Source: Jidongwangia harbinensis (lineage in GTDB: Bacteria; Actinomycetota; Actinomycetes; Mycobacteriales; Micromonosporaceae). From it: DNA of 64,000 nt. Below are positions 1 through 8,425 of the stretch, piece after piece. How positions within the stretch are numbered: the first letter of the stretch is position 1; every line of letters begins with the position of its first letter. The DNA lies in the NCBI RefSeq assembly GCF_020216025.1, contig NZ_JAIWNC010000015.1, positions 1 through 64,000 on the forward strand, in the 5' to 3' direction. Made by a program: the position numbers and the translations under genes. Below the pieces are notes generated by a model. It was not told the DNA's origin and did no database searches. It was given only the letters and a program-made list of their open reading frames with translations.

Positions 1-71
1 TACTGTTGGGGGGCCCGCGGGGGGGTCCCCCGGGGCGCCCCCCGGCCCCCCCCCACGGTCGTTTCCCGGCC
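1..71. other. G/C homopolymer-rich stretch at the window edge
   Basis: Positions 6-57 consist almost wholly of alternating runs of five to nine G or C residues, with self-complementary G-runs and C-runs. No coding signal is visible. It lies just past the 3' end of the leftward padR gene and could form a strong terminator-like fold. Such runs are also a typical place for sequencing or assembly error. Confidence 0.5.
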
Positions 72-653
72 TCACTCGCTGTCGGCCAGGATGGCGTACA
101 GCCGGCGCTTGGTGTCGTTGAGCACCTCGAGTGCCCGCTGCCGCTGCTCCGGCGTGCCGTTGAAGCCGACCTGCTTGAGCGCGCCCATGATGCCGACGGC
201 CGCGTCGCGGAAGTCCTGGGCCTGCGACATGGTGTCGTCGGTGAACTGTGCCCACGGCGGATTCTGCGCCGCGGCCTCGGCCTCGGCCCGGCCGGCGTCG
301 GTGAGCCGGTAGCTCTTGCGCCCGGTGCCGGCCTCCGGCTCGATCAGGCCCTCGTCCTCCAGGAGCTGGAGGGTCGGGTAGATCGAGCCCGGGCTGGGCC
401 GCCACATGCCGCCGGTGCGGCTCTCCAGTTCCTGAATCAGCTCGTACCCGTGCATCGGCCGCTCCAGCAGAAGTGCCAGGACCGCGGTGCGCACGTTGGG
501 CCGGCTGCCACGCCCGCCGCGGCGGTGGCCGCGTTCGCCGCGCCCGCCGAAGCCCTCCGGACCGGCGCCGAACGGGAACCCGGGCGGGAAGCCGAAGCCG
601 CGCATCCAGGCGACATACGGATGGCCCTCGTGGTGGTGCTGGTGATTCCTCAT
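72..653 (-). CDS. PadR-family transcriptional repressor
   Basis: A 193-residue DNA-binding repressor of the PadR family. The PadR winged helix spans about residues 52-125 and includes the family signature with HGYEL (68-72), SPGSIYPTL (87-95) and a basic wing around 108-116. A C-terminal helical dimerisation segment follows (about 130-190). The first 50 residues are a His/Gly/Arg/Phe-rich disordered extension, seen in many actinobacterial PadR proteins. The ATG at 653 is chosen because GGAG lies about 7 nt upstream and the longer in-frame reading (to 890) runs through the operator and into the divergent gene. A perfect inverted repeat at 671-708 sits directly upstream, so autoregulation is likely. 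The ligand and other targets are unknown. Confidence 0.9.
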   Translation of the reverse strand: MRNHQHHHEGHPYVAWMRGFGFPPGFPFGAGPEGFGGRGERGHRRGGRGSRPNVRTAVLALLLERPMHGYELIQELESRTGGMWRPSPGSIYPTLQLLEDEGLIEPEAGTGRKSYRLTDAGRAEAEAAAQNPPWAQFTDDTMSQAQDFRDAAVGIMGALKQVGFNGTPEQRQRALEVLNDTKRRLYAILADSE

Positions 654-670
654 GACTATCTCCGATCTAT

Positions 671-708
671 TGCCGATACGTTGACGATATATCGGCAACG
701 TATCGGCA
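671..708. promoter_or_regulatory. Palindromic operator upstream of padR
   Basis: A perfect 13-bp inverted repeat (TGCCGATACGTTG at 671-683 and its reverse complement at 696-708) surrounds a 12-bp AT-rich centre, which itself contains the palindrome CGATATATCG (685-694). The site starts 18 bp upstream of the padR start and lies in the gap to the divergent GNAT gene. Position and symmetry suggest the PadR binding site and overlapping promoter elements; binding itself is inferred. Confidence 0.75.
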
Positions 709-776
709 GCAAGGGTTTCTTTGCTGCATGGGGGACGGTCGGCCGGTCCGACCGGACATCTGGCAATCTGATAACC

Positions 777-1616
777 GTGCTGACGGTGCCCGTGCGCCAG
801 CTCGGTGAGTCCGAGCGGGCAACGGTCGAGCGAATCCTCGACCACGACCCCTACGCCGGCGCCCAGATCGCCGAGCGTGTGGCGGCGCACGGCCTGAACT
901 GGTGGCGGGCGGACGGCCGCGTGTACGGCTACGGCTCCGGCCGCAAAGTCGAGTCACTGTGCTGGTCCGGCGCGCACCTGGTGCCGGTCTGCGCCACCGC
1001 GCCGGCCGTCGCCGCGTACGCCGAGGTGCTCGGCGCCGAACCGCGCATCTGCTCGTCGATCATCGGCCGAGCCGACGCCGTGCTCGACCTGTGGAGCCGG
1101 CTCGGCGGGCACTGGGGGCCGGCCCGCGACGTGCGCCCCGATCAACCGCTGCTGGTCGCGGACTCCGAGCCGCCGATCGCCCCGGACCCGGGCGTCCGGC
1201 TGGTGCAGCCGCACGAGGTGGACCAGCTCTTCCCGGCGGCCGTCGCCATGTACTCCGAGGAGGTCGGCGTCTCGCCGCTCATCGACGACGGCGGCCGTGG
1301 CTACCGGCGGCGGATCGCGGAACTGGTACGCGCCAGGCGGGCGTACGCCCGGTTCTCCGGCGACCGCGTGATCTTCAAGGCCGAGCTGGCGGTCGTCACC
1401 CGCCGCACCACACAGGTCCAGGGCGTGTGGGTCGATCCGGAGTTCCGGGGCAGGGGCCTGGCGACGGCGGCCATGGCGGCGGTGACCGCCGACGCGCTGC
1501 GCCGGGTGGCGCCCACGGTCAGCCTGTACGTGAACGACTACAACACCCCGGCCCGCCGGGTGTATGCGCGGTGCGGGTTCGTCCAGTCGGGGACGTTCGC
1601 CACGGTGCTCTTCTAG
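777..1616 (+). CDS. DUF4081 domain GNAT-family N-acetyltransferase
   Basis: A 279-residue cytosolic protein. Residues 1-125 match the DUF4081 type N-terminal domain found fused to GNAT acetyltransferases in actinobacteria. Residues 140-279 form the GNAT domain, with the acetyl-CoA pyrophosphate-binding loop DPEFRGRGLA at 220-229 and the C-terminal YVNDYNTPARRVYARCGF segment (251-268) typical of the fold. The GTG at 777 is chosen because the protein then begins as its family usually does; the frame is open upstream to position 6, but that extension overlaps padR and its operator. No clear Shine-Dalgarno precedes the GTG, so it may be leaderless. The acceptor substrate is unknown. It is divergent from padR and may share its control region. 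Confidence 0.88.
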   Translation: MLTVPVRQLGESERATVERILDHDPYAGAQIAERVAAHGLNWWRADGRVYGYGSGRKVESLCWSGAHLVPVCATAPAVAAYAEVLGAEPRICSSIIGRADAVLDLWSRLGGHWGPARDVRPDQPLLVADSEPPIAPDPGVRLVQPHEVDQLFPAAVAMYSEEVGVSPLIDDGGRGYRRRIAELVRARRAYARFSGDRVIFKAELAVVTRRTTQVQGVWVDPEFRGRGLATAAMAAVTADALRRVAPTVSLYVNDYNTPARRVYARCGFVQSGTFATVLF

Positions 1617-1674
1617 CTGTCACCTCGCCGGCCTGCTGTGGTCTGGGCCGGCCTTTCGCCGGCTGCCCTAGTCG

Positions 1675-1746
1675 GTCAGGTCGTTGGCCGGGTCTGCGGT
1701 CAGGTCGTTTGCCGGGTCTGCGGTCGGGTCGTTTGCCGGGCCTGGT
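1675..1746. repeat. 24-bp tandem repeat, three copies
   Basis: Units at 1675-1698, 1699-1722 and 1723-1746. Units 1 and 2 differ at one base; unit 3 carries a few more changes. The array fills the gap between the convergent GNAT (ends 1616) and LLM oxidoreductase (ends 1756) genes and is probably a variable-number minisatellite. Confidence 0.85.
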
Positions 1747-1755
1747 GGCTGCGGG

Positions 1756-2721
1756 TCAGCGCCCGAGCTGTCGCAGCAGGTCCAGGCTCGGGTCGCCCTC
1801 CGGCGTGCCGATCAGCGCCATCACCGGCACGGTGACCCCGGCGTCGGCGTATGCCTGCACCTTGGCCCGGCACTCGTCCGGCGTGCCGTGCACGACCAGC
1901 TCATCCACCACCGCGTCCGGGATCGCGGCGAGCGCACCCTTGCGGTCGCCCGCCGCCCACCGGTCCCACATCTGCCCGAGCGCGGGCTCGCGGCCGAGCC
2001 AGCGGTGGAACGCGGCATACGCCGGGACGGTCAGGTATGCCGCGATGAGGCGGCGAGCCGCGCGGCGCGCGTGCGCCACGTCGCTGGTGGGACAGACGAA
2101 GATCCGCGCGGCCACCTCGAACCCCGGACCGGCGTCCCTGGTCTCCGCCAGCACCGTCGGCACGTCCCGTGCGGCGAGCCAGTTCAGGATCACCCCGTCG
2201 GCCTCGGCCGCCGCCAGGCGGAGCATGCCGGGTCGCAACGCCGCCAGCATGATCGGCGGTGGCGTGGCGATCGGACGTTCGAGGCGGAAGCGGCGTACCG
2301 CGAAGGTCTCGAACTCGCCGTCCACCAGGTCGCCGGCGAGCGCCGCGCGGAGAAAGCGCAGGACGTCGCGGCTGCGGGCGAACGGTTCGTCGAAGTCGAC
2401 CGCGTTCCAGTCGCCGACCACGACCGGTGAGGACGCCCCGATGCCCAGTTGGAAGCGACCGGGCGCCGCCTCCGCCAGGGCCGCGGCACTCATCGCCAGC
2501 AGCCCCGGCCCGCGCGTGAACACCGGCGCGATCGCGGTGCCGAGCCGGAGACGTGGCTCCCAGGCGGCGGCCAGGGTCAGCGGCGTGAACGCGTCCGAGC
2601 CGGCGACCTCCGACGACCAGACATCGGTGAAGCCGGCGTCGGCCAGCGTCGCGTAGACGGTGGCGTGCTCGGCCAGCGGAACCCCACTCAGCGGGACGGT
2701 CATGCCCCATCGCGTCGACAT
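1756..2721 (-). CDS. LLM-class (F420-type) flavin oxidoreductase
   Basis: A 321-residue luciferase-like TIM-barrel oxidoreductase. It has the actinobacterial layout of LLM-class F420-dependent enzymes: an N-terminal strand (GMTVPLSG), the conserved RLRLGTAIAP segment, the GRFQLGIGASSP loop that lines the cofactor, and a C-terminal helix bundle ending in a G(T)PDECRAKVQAYADAGV motif. F420 rather than FMN is inferred from the subgroup and host, not from a unique residue. The ATG at 2721 is chosen over an upstream in-frame start (2757) because the family begins just before the first strand. The substrate is unknown. It faces the GNAT gene across a minisatellite and reads away from the winged-helix regulator. 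Confidence 0.85.
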   Translation of the reverse strand: MSTRWGMTVPLSGVPLAEHATVYATLADAGFTDVWSSEVAGSDAFTPLTLAAAWEPRLRLGTAIAPVFTRGPGLLAMSAAALAEAAPGRFQLGIGASSPVVVGDWNAVDFDEPFARSRDVLRFLRAALAGDLVDGEFETFAVRRFRLERPIATPPPIMLAALRPGMLRLAAAEADGVILNWLAARDVPTVLAETRDAGPGFEVAARIFVCPTSDVAHARRAARRLIAAYLTVPAYAAFHRWLGREPALGQMWDRWAAGDRKGALAAIPDAVVDELVVHGTPDECRAKVQAYADAGVTVPVMALIGTPEGDPSLDLLRQLGR

Positions 2722-2766
2722 CCCCCGATCTTGCCGGGCGCGGCCGGTCCGGTCCACCGTGGGCGC

Positions 2767-3282
2767 TCACCGGCGCGCCCCCGACAGGATCACCAGGAGC
2801 GCCACCACCCGCTCGCCGGGCACCGCATAGCGCCCGCGGCCGGACGTGCGCAGCCAGCCGGCGGCGACCAGCTGACGCAGGTGGTGGTAGAGCTGCCCGG
2901 TGGTGCCGAAACCCTCCTCGGCGGCCAGCTCGGCGGCGGTGCGTACCCCGGCCAGCACGCGACGCAGCAGCAGCAGGCGCACCGGATGGCCCAAGGCGCC
3001 GAGGGTCTCTGCCGAGTCGGCCCAGTCGGCCTCGAGCAGGTCGTCGACCGCCGTGCCGTGCTGCCAGTCGTAGTGCTCGCCGGTGGGCAGATCGACCGTG
3101 CCGGTGAACAGCACCGCGCCGTGCGCGAAGTCGGCGGCGTGGGCACGCAGGCCCTCCAGCGCCCAGAAGGTGTCGGTGGACGGCGGAGCCGGCGGGGCCG
3201 GCGGGGCCGGGTGATCGGGGCGGGCGATCAGCTCGGCGAGTTGCTGTTCCAGTGCCGAGACCCGGGTTTCGAGCGATTCCAT
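2767..3282 (-). CDS. ArsR-like winged-helix transcriptional regulator
   Basis: A 171-residue predicted DNA-binding regulator. Residues 1-20 form a short heptad-type helix (MESLETRVSALEQQLAELIA), followed by a Pro/Ala linker. The winged helix-turn-helix lies at about 88-165: a helix beginning LGALGHPVRLLLLRRVL, then the recognition region TTGQLYHHLRQLVAAGWL and the wing SGRGRYAVP. This is the ArsR/HTH_20 arrangement with no obvious metal-binding Cys pair, so it is unlikely to be a classic metal sensor. Its first 55 bp overlap the end of the upstream DUF998 gene on the same strand, yet it also has its own promoter at 3294-3317. A short Shine-Dalgarno (GGAG) precedes the ATG. Confidence 0.82.
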   Translation of the reverse strand: MESLETRVSALEQQLAELIARPDHPAPPAPPAPPSTDTFWALEGLRAHAADFAHGAVLFTGTVDLPTGEHYDWQHGTAVDDLLEADWADSAETLGALGHPVRLLLLRRVLAGVRTAAELAAEEGFGTTGQLYHHLRQLVAAGWLRTSGRGRYAVPGERVVALLVILSGARR

Positions 3283-4127
3283 GGCTCCACTTTTACGGAA
3301 TTACGTAGTACTGTCAAGAGGGAGGTGCCGATGAGCCAACTCACCGCGATCACCAGGAGCAGGCGTTCCAGTCCCGCGCTCAGCGGGCCCCGGCCGGCCA
3401 GGAGCATGGTCAGGCCGAGCGTGCCGCCGGTCGGGACGGTGCCGGCCACGGCGACGGTGGCCAGCCGACGCTGGGCGGTGCGCACGTCGGCGAGGGCGAC
3501 CCCGGCCATCGCCGCTGCCAGCAGCACCATGCCGACGATGCTGGCCGCCGTGTGGACGACGTCGGCGGGCGTGGTGGGTTCGAAGGGCGGCAGCGGGCAC
3601 TGGTTACTGCACGGGACGACGGCCGACGTGCCGGCCAGCACCGCGGCGGCGGCGAGCAAGGTGGCCGCCAGGCGGGCCGACCGCACGAACACCGGCTTGT
3701 CGGCCCAGGCGCGGATCCGTCGTACGCGCCGGACGAGGGCTGTGGTCCGGTTGGGCGTCTCGCGTGCGTCTTCGGCTGTCGGCCGCCCCGCTCTTTCCGG
3801 CAAGGCTGTCGTCCGGTCGGGCGTTTCCGGCGGGAACACAGGCTTCGGCACGCCGACCGCAGCACCCTTCGGGTGCGTGCCCGGCCCGGCGCGCAGGACC
3901 AGCGCCGGGCCCAGCAGGGCGACGCCGAGGGCGAGCAGGGACAGCCCCCATCGGTACGCGATCGCGAGCGGCTGGCCGGCGGTGCCCGCCTCGCTCACGT
4001 ACCCCTGGGTCCACGGTCCGGGCGCGGCGACCACGGCGACCAGCATGATCGTCGCACCGGCCAGCACGAACGCGCCGGCGCCGAGACCGATGGCGGTCCG
4101 GGAGCGATCGCTGATCATGAGCGCCAT
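3228..4127 (-). CDS. DUF998-type integral membrane protein
   Basis: About 299 residues with six predicted hydrophobic segments. The first pair lies near residues 10-35 and 50-85. A charged, disordered cytoplasmic loop (about 95-150) is rich in Arg/Pro/Thr and contains the near-repeated motif ETPDRTTAL / ETPNRTTAL. Further segments follow to about residue 280. The CSNQCP motif before a long hydrophilic stretch and the overall layout resemble DUF998 proteins, whose function is unknown. Two ATGs (4127 and 4118) are both possible. Its last 55 bp overlap the start of the winged-helix regulator, suggesting transcriptional coupling. Confidence 0.7.
   Translation of the reverse strand: MALMISDRSRTAIGLGAGAFVLAGATIMLVAVVAAPGPWTQGYVSEAGTAGQPLAIAYRWGLSLLALGVALLGPALVLRAGPGTHPKGAAVGVPKPVFPPETPDRTTALPERAGRPTAEDARETPNRTTALVRRVRRIRAWADKPVFVRSARLAATLLAAAAVLAGTSAVVPCSNQCPLPPFEPTTPADVVHTAASIVGMVLLAAAMAGVALADVRTAQRRLATVAVAGTVPTGGTLGLTMLLAGRGPLSAGLERLLLVIAVSWLIGTSLLTVLRNSVKVEPWNRSKPGSRHWNSNSPS
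3294..3317 (-). promoter_or_regulatory. Promoter and candidate operator of the winged-helix regulator
   Basis: Reading leftward, a perfect TTGACA (complement of 3312-3317) lies about 30 nt before the ATG. It is followed by the imperfect palindrome TACGTAATTCCGTA (3294-3307), which would cover the spacer/-10 zone. The arrangement suggests an autoregulated promoter embedded in the 3' end of the DUF998 coding region. The -10 itself is not well conserved. Confidence 0.6.
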
Positions 4128-4290
4128 GATGATCCACGCCCGGAGGTCGCGGTCCGGGGACCCGCCGCGCGACACCGGCCGGGAAGCCGGAGCGGACCGG
4201 ACCCCGGATACGACCGGCGGCCGACCGGGCCGAGCTTCGCAGCCGCCTGCTCAGCCTGTGCGCGGCGTCCCGTCCGGGCGGGTGGCCCCG

Positions 4291-5361
4291 TCAGTCCACC
4301 AGGGCGCGACTGCGCCACGCGATGGACACCGGCGTCCTCCCGTTGGTGCGCAGCAGCGATCCCTCGTAGATGCGTGCACCCACCGCCAGGAAGATCACCG
4401 CGGCGACGGTCAGCAGCGCGAGCGACGCGATCGGCTCCCAGCCCGCCGCCTCGTCGTTGAACAGCCGGATCGGCATGGCCACCGGCGACGACAGCGGCAG
4501 GTAGGAGAGCACCTTCATGGCGGTGGCGTTGTCGGACAGGAAGACCACCGCGAAGAACGGGATCATCACGGCCATCTGCAGCGGGGTGGACACGCCGCCG
4601 ACGTCCTCCTGGCGGGCGGCCAGCGCTCCCACCCCGGCCCACAGGGTGGCCAGCATGACGAAGCCCAGGACGAAGAACGGCAGGAACCAGGCGATGGCGG
4701 GCCCGATCTGGCCGACCACGCCGGCGTCCACCTCGGCGATCTGCATGCCGACGTAGGACACCACGGCGATCAGCGCGATCTGGCCGAACGCGAGCAGCGT
4801 CATGGCGGCGACCTTGCCGGTCAACAGCGCGCGGACCGGCACGCTCGACACCAGGATCTCCACGATCCGGCTCTGCTTCTCCTCGGTGACGCTCTGCGCG
4901 ATCTGCAGCCCGAAGGCGAACGACGTCATGAAGAACACGAAGGCCAGCGCGAACGGCACGATGAACTCGACGAACGGGTCCAGCGAACTGGGTTCGAGCA
5001 ACTGTACGGGCGGGGCGGTGCTGAGCGCCTGAACCACGTCCCCCGGCGCATCCTCCAAGGCGAGCACCCGGGGACCGGCGACCACCGCGGCCTCGACGTC
5101 ACCGTCGCGGACCAGCCGCTCCGCCTCGGCGTCGGACGCCACGGCACGGACCTCCAGGCCGGCGTCGCGGAGCGCTTCCGCGGAGGGCGACGACGACGCG
5201 GCCGCGACGGTGGTGGGCCCGCCGTCCAGCAGGGCCGGGAGCACCGTGCTGGCCACCGCGATCAACAGAAAGAACGCGGTGCTGAACAGGAACGTCTTGT
5301 CGCGCAGCTTGACCTTGATCTCGCGTTCGGCGACCAACCGCGCCGCGGCGAAGGTGCTCAT
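4291..5361 (-). CDS. ABC-2 type transporter permease (NatB-like)
   Basis: A 356-residue membrane subunit of an ABC exporter. One transmembrane helix lies near residues 25-47. A large extracytoplasmic domain (about 50-140) follows, then five or six closely spaced helices (about 145-340); this is the layout of NatB/ABC-2 permeases of Na+ or drug exporters. The motif SVTEEKQSRIVEILVSSVP (about 176-194) is the conserved cytoplasmic coupling loop of the family. The start overlaps the stop of the ATPase gene by 4 nt, so the two are co-translated. The transported substrate cannot be read from sequence; Na+ is the known NatAB substrate in Bacillus, and the adjacent two-component system parallels NatKR there. 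Confidence 0.88.
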   Translation of the reverse strand: MSTFAAARLVAEREIKVKLRDKTFLFSTAFFLLIAVASTVLPALLDGGPTTVAAASSSPSAEALRDAGLEVRAVASDAEAERLVRDGDVEAAVVAGPRVLALEDAPGDVVQALSTAPPVQLLEPSSLDPFVEFIVPFALAFVFFMTSFAFGLQIAQSVTEEKQSRIVEILVSSVPVRALLTGKVAAMTLLAFGQIALIAVVSYVGMQIAEVDAGVVGQIGPAIAWFLPFFVLGFVMLATLWAGVGALAARQEDVGGVSTPLQMAVMIPFFAVVFLSDNATAMKVLSYLPLSSPVAMPIRLFNDEAAGWEPIASLALLTVAAVIFLAVGARIYEGSLLRTNGRTPVSIAWRSRALVD

Positions 5362-6251
5362 CGGGTGACCTCCCGGAAGATCTCAGCGAGCGAGGGGGTG
5401 ACGGCGCCGAACGAGTGCACCGGACCGCGTTCCAGCGCGGCGTGCAGCACCGACTGGTTGTCGGCTTCCGGCGCCAGATCGAAGACGGCGCGGGGGCCGT
5501 CCAGTTCCACCAGGGTCACCCCGGCCTGGTCCCGGAGCCATCCGGCATCCGCCGCGACCTGGATCGCGAAGCGAGGCTGCGCGTACGACGCACGCAGCGC
5601 CGACCGGCTCCCCGACGCGCGGATTGAGCCGTCCGCGATGATCACCAGGTCGTCGCAGAGTCGCTCCACGAGTTCGAGCTGGTGGCTGGAGAACAGCACC
5701 GGCGCCCCGGCCGCGGCCCGCTCCCGCAGCACGCCCAGCACCGTGTCGACCGCGAGCGGATCCAGTCCGGAGAACGGCTCGTCCAGCACCAGCACCTCCG
5801 GCTCGTGTACCAGCGCCGCGGCCACCTGGACCCGCTGCTGGTTGCCGAGCGACAGCTTCTCCACCTGGTCGCCGGCGCGCTCGCCCAGCCCCAGCCGGTC
5901 CAGCAACGCCGCGGTGTTCCGGCGCGCGTCGGCACGGGTCATGCCATGCAGCTGACCGAGGTAGACGACCTGGTCGGAAACCGTCATCTTCGGGTACAGG
6001 CCCCGTTCCTCCGGCATGTACCCGAACCGCTGACGGGTCGGCCGGTCCAGCGGCGTCCCGCGCCAGGTCACCTGGCCGGAGTCGGCGGACAGCACGCCCA
6101 GCATGATCCGCATGGTGGTGGTCTTGCCGGCTCCGTTGGCTCCCACGAAACCGGTCATCCGGCCCGCGGTCACCAGGAAGGAGACATCCTTGAGTACCTG
6201 TCGATCACCGAAGCTGCGGCTCACGGCGTCGACGTCCAACACGTCGGTCAT
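5358..6251 (-). CDS. ABC transporter ATP-binding protein (NatA-like)
   Basis: A 297-residue ATPase partner of the downstream permease. Walker A is GANGAGKTT (37-45), the signature motif is LSLGNQQRVQ (about 133-142), Walker B is VLVLDEPFSGLDP (about 153-165), and the switch His lies in LFSSHQLE. The C-terminal 80 residues match the DUF4162 extension typical of NatA/drug-exporter ATPases. The signature has LSLGN rather than the usual LSGGQ, which is common in NatA-type proteins. It lies 59 nt downstream of the response regulator on the same strand and overlaps the permease by 4 nt, so the four genes may form one operon. Confidence 0.92.
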   Translation of the reverse strand: MTDVLDVDAVSRSFGDRQVLKDVSFLVTAGRMTGFVGANGAGKTTTMRIMLGVLSADSGQVTWRGTPLDRPTRQRFGYMPEERGLYPKMTVSDQVVYLGQLHGMTRADARRNTAALLDRLGLGERAGDQVEKLSLGNQQRVQVAAALVHEPEVLVLDEPFSGLDPLAVDTVLGVLRERAAAGAPVLFSSHQLELVERLCDDLVIIADGSIRASGSRSALRASYAQPRFAIQVAADAGWLRDQAGVTLVELDGPRAVFDLAPEADNQSVLHAALERGPVHSFGAVTPSLAEIFREVTR

Positions 6252-6310
6252 ACCTTGACGCTAGGCAAGCGGCGGCCTCCGCGCGTCCGGCCCGGGAACG
6301 ATCACCAGGG

Positions 6311-6973
6311 TCATCCGCGCGGAGGACCCGGCCGCACCACACCCAGCTCGTACGCGAGCACCACCGCCTGGGTCCGGTCCCGCGCGCCCAGCTTCATCAG
6401 CACCCTGCTGACGTGGGTCTTCACCGTGGTCTCGCCCAGCTGCAGGTCAGCGGCGATCTCCGCGTTCGTGGCGCCGCCGGCCAGCAGCACCAGCACTTCG
6501 TGCTCGCGCGGGGTCAACTCCGCGAGGCGGCGCGGGTCGGAACCGGCGGTGACGCCCGGCCGGGCGAACGCGGCGATGACCCGGCGGGTGATCTGCGGGG
6601 CGAGCAGCGCGTCGCCGCGGGCCACGACCCGGACCGCGTCGGTCAGCGCCTCGGGCGTGCCGTTCTTGAGCAGGAAGCCGCTCGCGCCGGCCTGCAGGGC
6701 GGAGAACAGGTACTCGTCGTGGTCGAACGTGGTGAGGATCAGCACGGAGGGGCCGTTCGCCGTGGTGATCCGCCGGGTGGCTTCGAGGCCGTCCATCCCC
6801 GGCATCTCCACGTCCATCAGGATCACGTCGGGCCGGAGACGCTCCGCGAGATACACCGCCTGCTTGCCGTCGGACGCCTCGCCCACCACCTCGATGTCGT
6901 CCTCAATCTCCAGGATGACCCGGAACCCGGTGCGGACCAGTTGGTGGTCGTCCGCGAGCAGCACCCGGATCAT
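6311..6973 (-). CDS. NarL/LuxR-family response regulator
   Basis: A 220-residue two-component response regulator. The receiver domain (1-120) has the acidic pair D8/D9, phospho-acceptor D54 in LMDVEMPGMDG, the Thr of ILTTFD and K103. The LuxR-type helix-turn-helix (about 148-210) contains LTPREHEVLVLLAGG and ETTVKTHVSRVLMKLG. Its start overlaps the stop of the sensor kinase gene by 4 nt, so the pair are cognate partners. Most likely it controls the downstream NatAB-type exporter, as in the Bacillus NatKR-NatAB arrangement; this is inferred from context. Confidence 0.93.
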   Translation of the reverse strand: MIRVLLADDHQLVRTGFRVILEIEDDIEVVGEASDGKQAVYLAERLRPDVILMDVEMPGMDGLEATRRITTANGPSVLILTTFDHDEYLFSALQAGASGFLLKNGTPEALTDAVRVVARGDALLAPQITRRVIAAFARPGVTAGSDPRRLAELTPREHEVLVLLAGGATNAEIAADLQLGETTVKTHVSRVLMKLGARDRTQAVVLAYELGVVRPGPPRG

Positions 6974-8256
6974 GCCTGTGCCGCCAGTTCGCGCTGCACC
7001 GGGAGCCGGGCGCGTACCCGGAAGCCGCCCGTGGCGCGGGGGCCGGCCTCCACCGTGCCGTCGTGCACCGACACCCGCTCCCGCATGCCGATCAGGCCCA
7101 TCCCGTCGCCCGTCCCGTCGCCCGGCGCGGTGCCCCCTCGGCCGTCGTCGGCCACGTCGATCTCCAGTTCCCGTTCGAGGTAGCGGATTCGCACGTCCAC
7201 AGAGGAGGCACGCGCGTGCTTCAACGTGTTGGTCACGGCTTCCTGCACGATCCGGTACGCCGCCTGCGACACCGACTGGGGCACCGGCAGCGGGTCGCCG
7301 TACACGGTCAGGGTTCCGGTGAGGCCGGACTCCCGTACCCGCGTGATGATCTCATCGATCCGCTCCAGGCCGGCGGGCGCGGACGGCTCCGGTCCCGACG
7401 ACGACGCCCGCAGGGCGCCGAGCATGCGGCGCAGTTCGTCCACCGCGGTGCGGGCGCTCTCCTCCACCGCGCCCAGCGCGGTCCGGGCCTTGCCCACGTC
7501 CTTGTCCAGCGCCCGCCGGGCCGCCGAGGCCTGAATGCCCATCACCGACACGTGATGCGCGACGACGTCGTGCAGTTCGCGGGCGATGCGCACCCGTTCG
7601 CCGAACACCGCACGCTCCTTCGCCTGGTCCTGCGCGGCGCGCAACTCCTCGGCCTGCTGCTCCAGCTGGTACTGACGGCGCGCCGCCAGCCATGCCGTCT
7701 CGCCGAACAGATAGGCGAAGCCGAAGATCAGGATATTGATCAGGACGCCGTTGGCCAGCGCGGCCAGCAACGGCGTGATCGGACCGGCGGCGTCCGTTCG
7801 GGTCTGCTCGCGGATCTCGTCGAAGGAGAGCAACCAGGAGATGCCCAGCCACACGAACATCGCGGAGATGGCGACGAGCCGCACCCAGCGCGCCCGATCC
7901 CGGTTGCGGCCCCAGGCGCCGAGCGCATAGATGGCGGCGAAGATCGCCCCCGAGGCGATCTGGGTCTCCTGCGAACCGCGCACCTGGCCGGCGATGAACA
8001 CCGCCGCCACGACGAGCAGCGCGATCTCCGGATGCGTGCGCCGCCAGATCAGCGGCGCCGCCACCGCGAAGGCCAAGGCGTACTGCTCCGCGGCCCCCGG
8101 GGTGGTGCCGAAGGGGAACAGGCCCAGGCTCCGGGCCATCGCCACGTTCGCCAGCGCGGCCGCGACGGTGGCGAGTCCGATGTAGAGGTCGATGCGGCGC
8201 TGCCGGGCGGTGGGCCCGGGACGGTGCCAGTCGTCGAGGGTCGGCGGCGTGGGCAT
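6970..8256 (-). CDS. Sensor histidine kinase (HisKA_3 type)
   Basis: A 428-residue membrane sensor kinase. The N-terminal half contains about six transmembrane helices with almost no extracytoplasmic domain, so it probably senses a membrane or intramembrane signal. The dimerisation domain is of the HisKA_3 type, with the phospho-acceptor His in ARELHDVVAHHV. The HATPase_c domain carries the N-box in VQEAVTNTLKHA and the G-box DVADDGRGG. The ATG at 8256 is preferred over an upstream in-frame codon (8274) because the family starts near the first helix. The stop overlaps the response regulator start, giving a cognate NarL-type pair next to the exporter genes. Confidence 0.9.
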   Translation of the reverse strand: MPTPPTLDDWHRPGPTARQRRIDLYIGLATVAAALANVAMARSLGLFPFGTTPGAAEQYALAFAVAAPLIWRRTHPEIALLVVAAVFIAGQVRGSQETQIASGAIFAAIYALGAWGRNRDRARWVRLVAISAMFVWLGISWLLSFDEIREQTRTDAAGPITPLLAALANGVLINILIFGFAYLFGETAWLAARRQYQLEQQAEELRAAQDQAKERAVFGERVRIARELHDVVAHHVSVMGIQASAARRALDKDVGKARTALGAVEESARTAVDELRRMLGALRASSSGPEPSAPAGLERIDEIITRVRESGLTGTLTVYGDPLPVPQSVSQAAYRIVQEAVTNTLKHARASSVDVRIRYLERELEIDVADDGRGGTAPGDGTGDGMGLIGMRERVSVHDGTVEAGPRATGGFRVRARLPVQRELAAQA

Positions 8257-8310
8257 GCGGCGACCATCGCACATCGCCGGCGGCGACGGCGAGGGGGTAT
8301 GGGGGGACCG

Positions 8311-8425
8311 GGCCGGAGACGGGCGGGTGATCAGGGGGGCGGGGGTGCGGGCCGGAGGCGGGCGGGTGGTCAGGGGCGGGGGTGCGGGCCGGGGACGGGC
8401 GGGTGGTCAGGGGGCGGGGGTGCGG
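8311..8425. repeat. 37-39 bp tandem repeat, three copies
   Basis: G-rich units begin with GGCCGG at 8311, 8350 and 8387. They are close copies (core GGGCGGGTGGTCAGGGG) with indels within the G-runs. The array occupies the gap between the kinase start and the merR stop codon (8407) and its third unit runs into the merR 3' end. Unit lengths of 39, 37 and about 39 bp preserve no reading frame. Confidence 0.85.

Noticed and set aside
2449-5955. Very long open frame on the plus strand (over 1100 codons)
   Set aside because: It runs antisense across the winged-helix regulator, DUF998 and NatAB genes; its translation is low-complexity Arg/Gly/Ala/His-rich and is a high-GC shadow of those genes.
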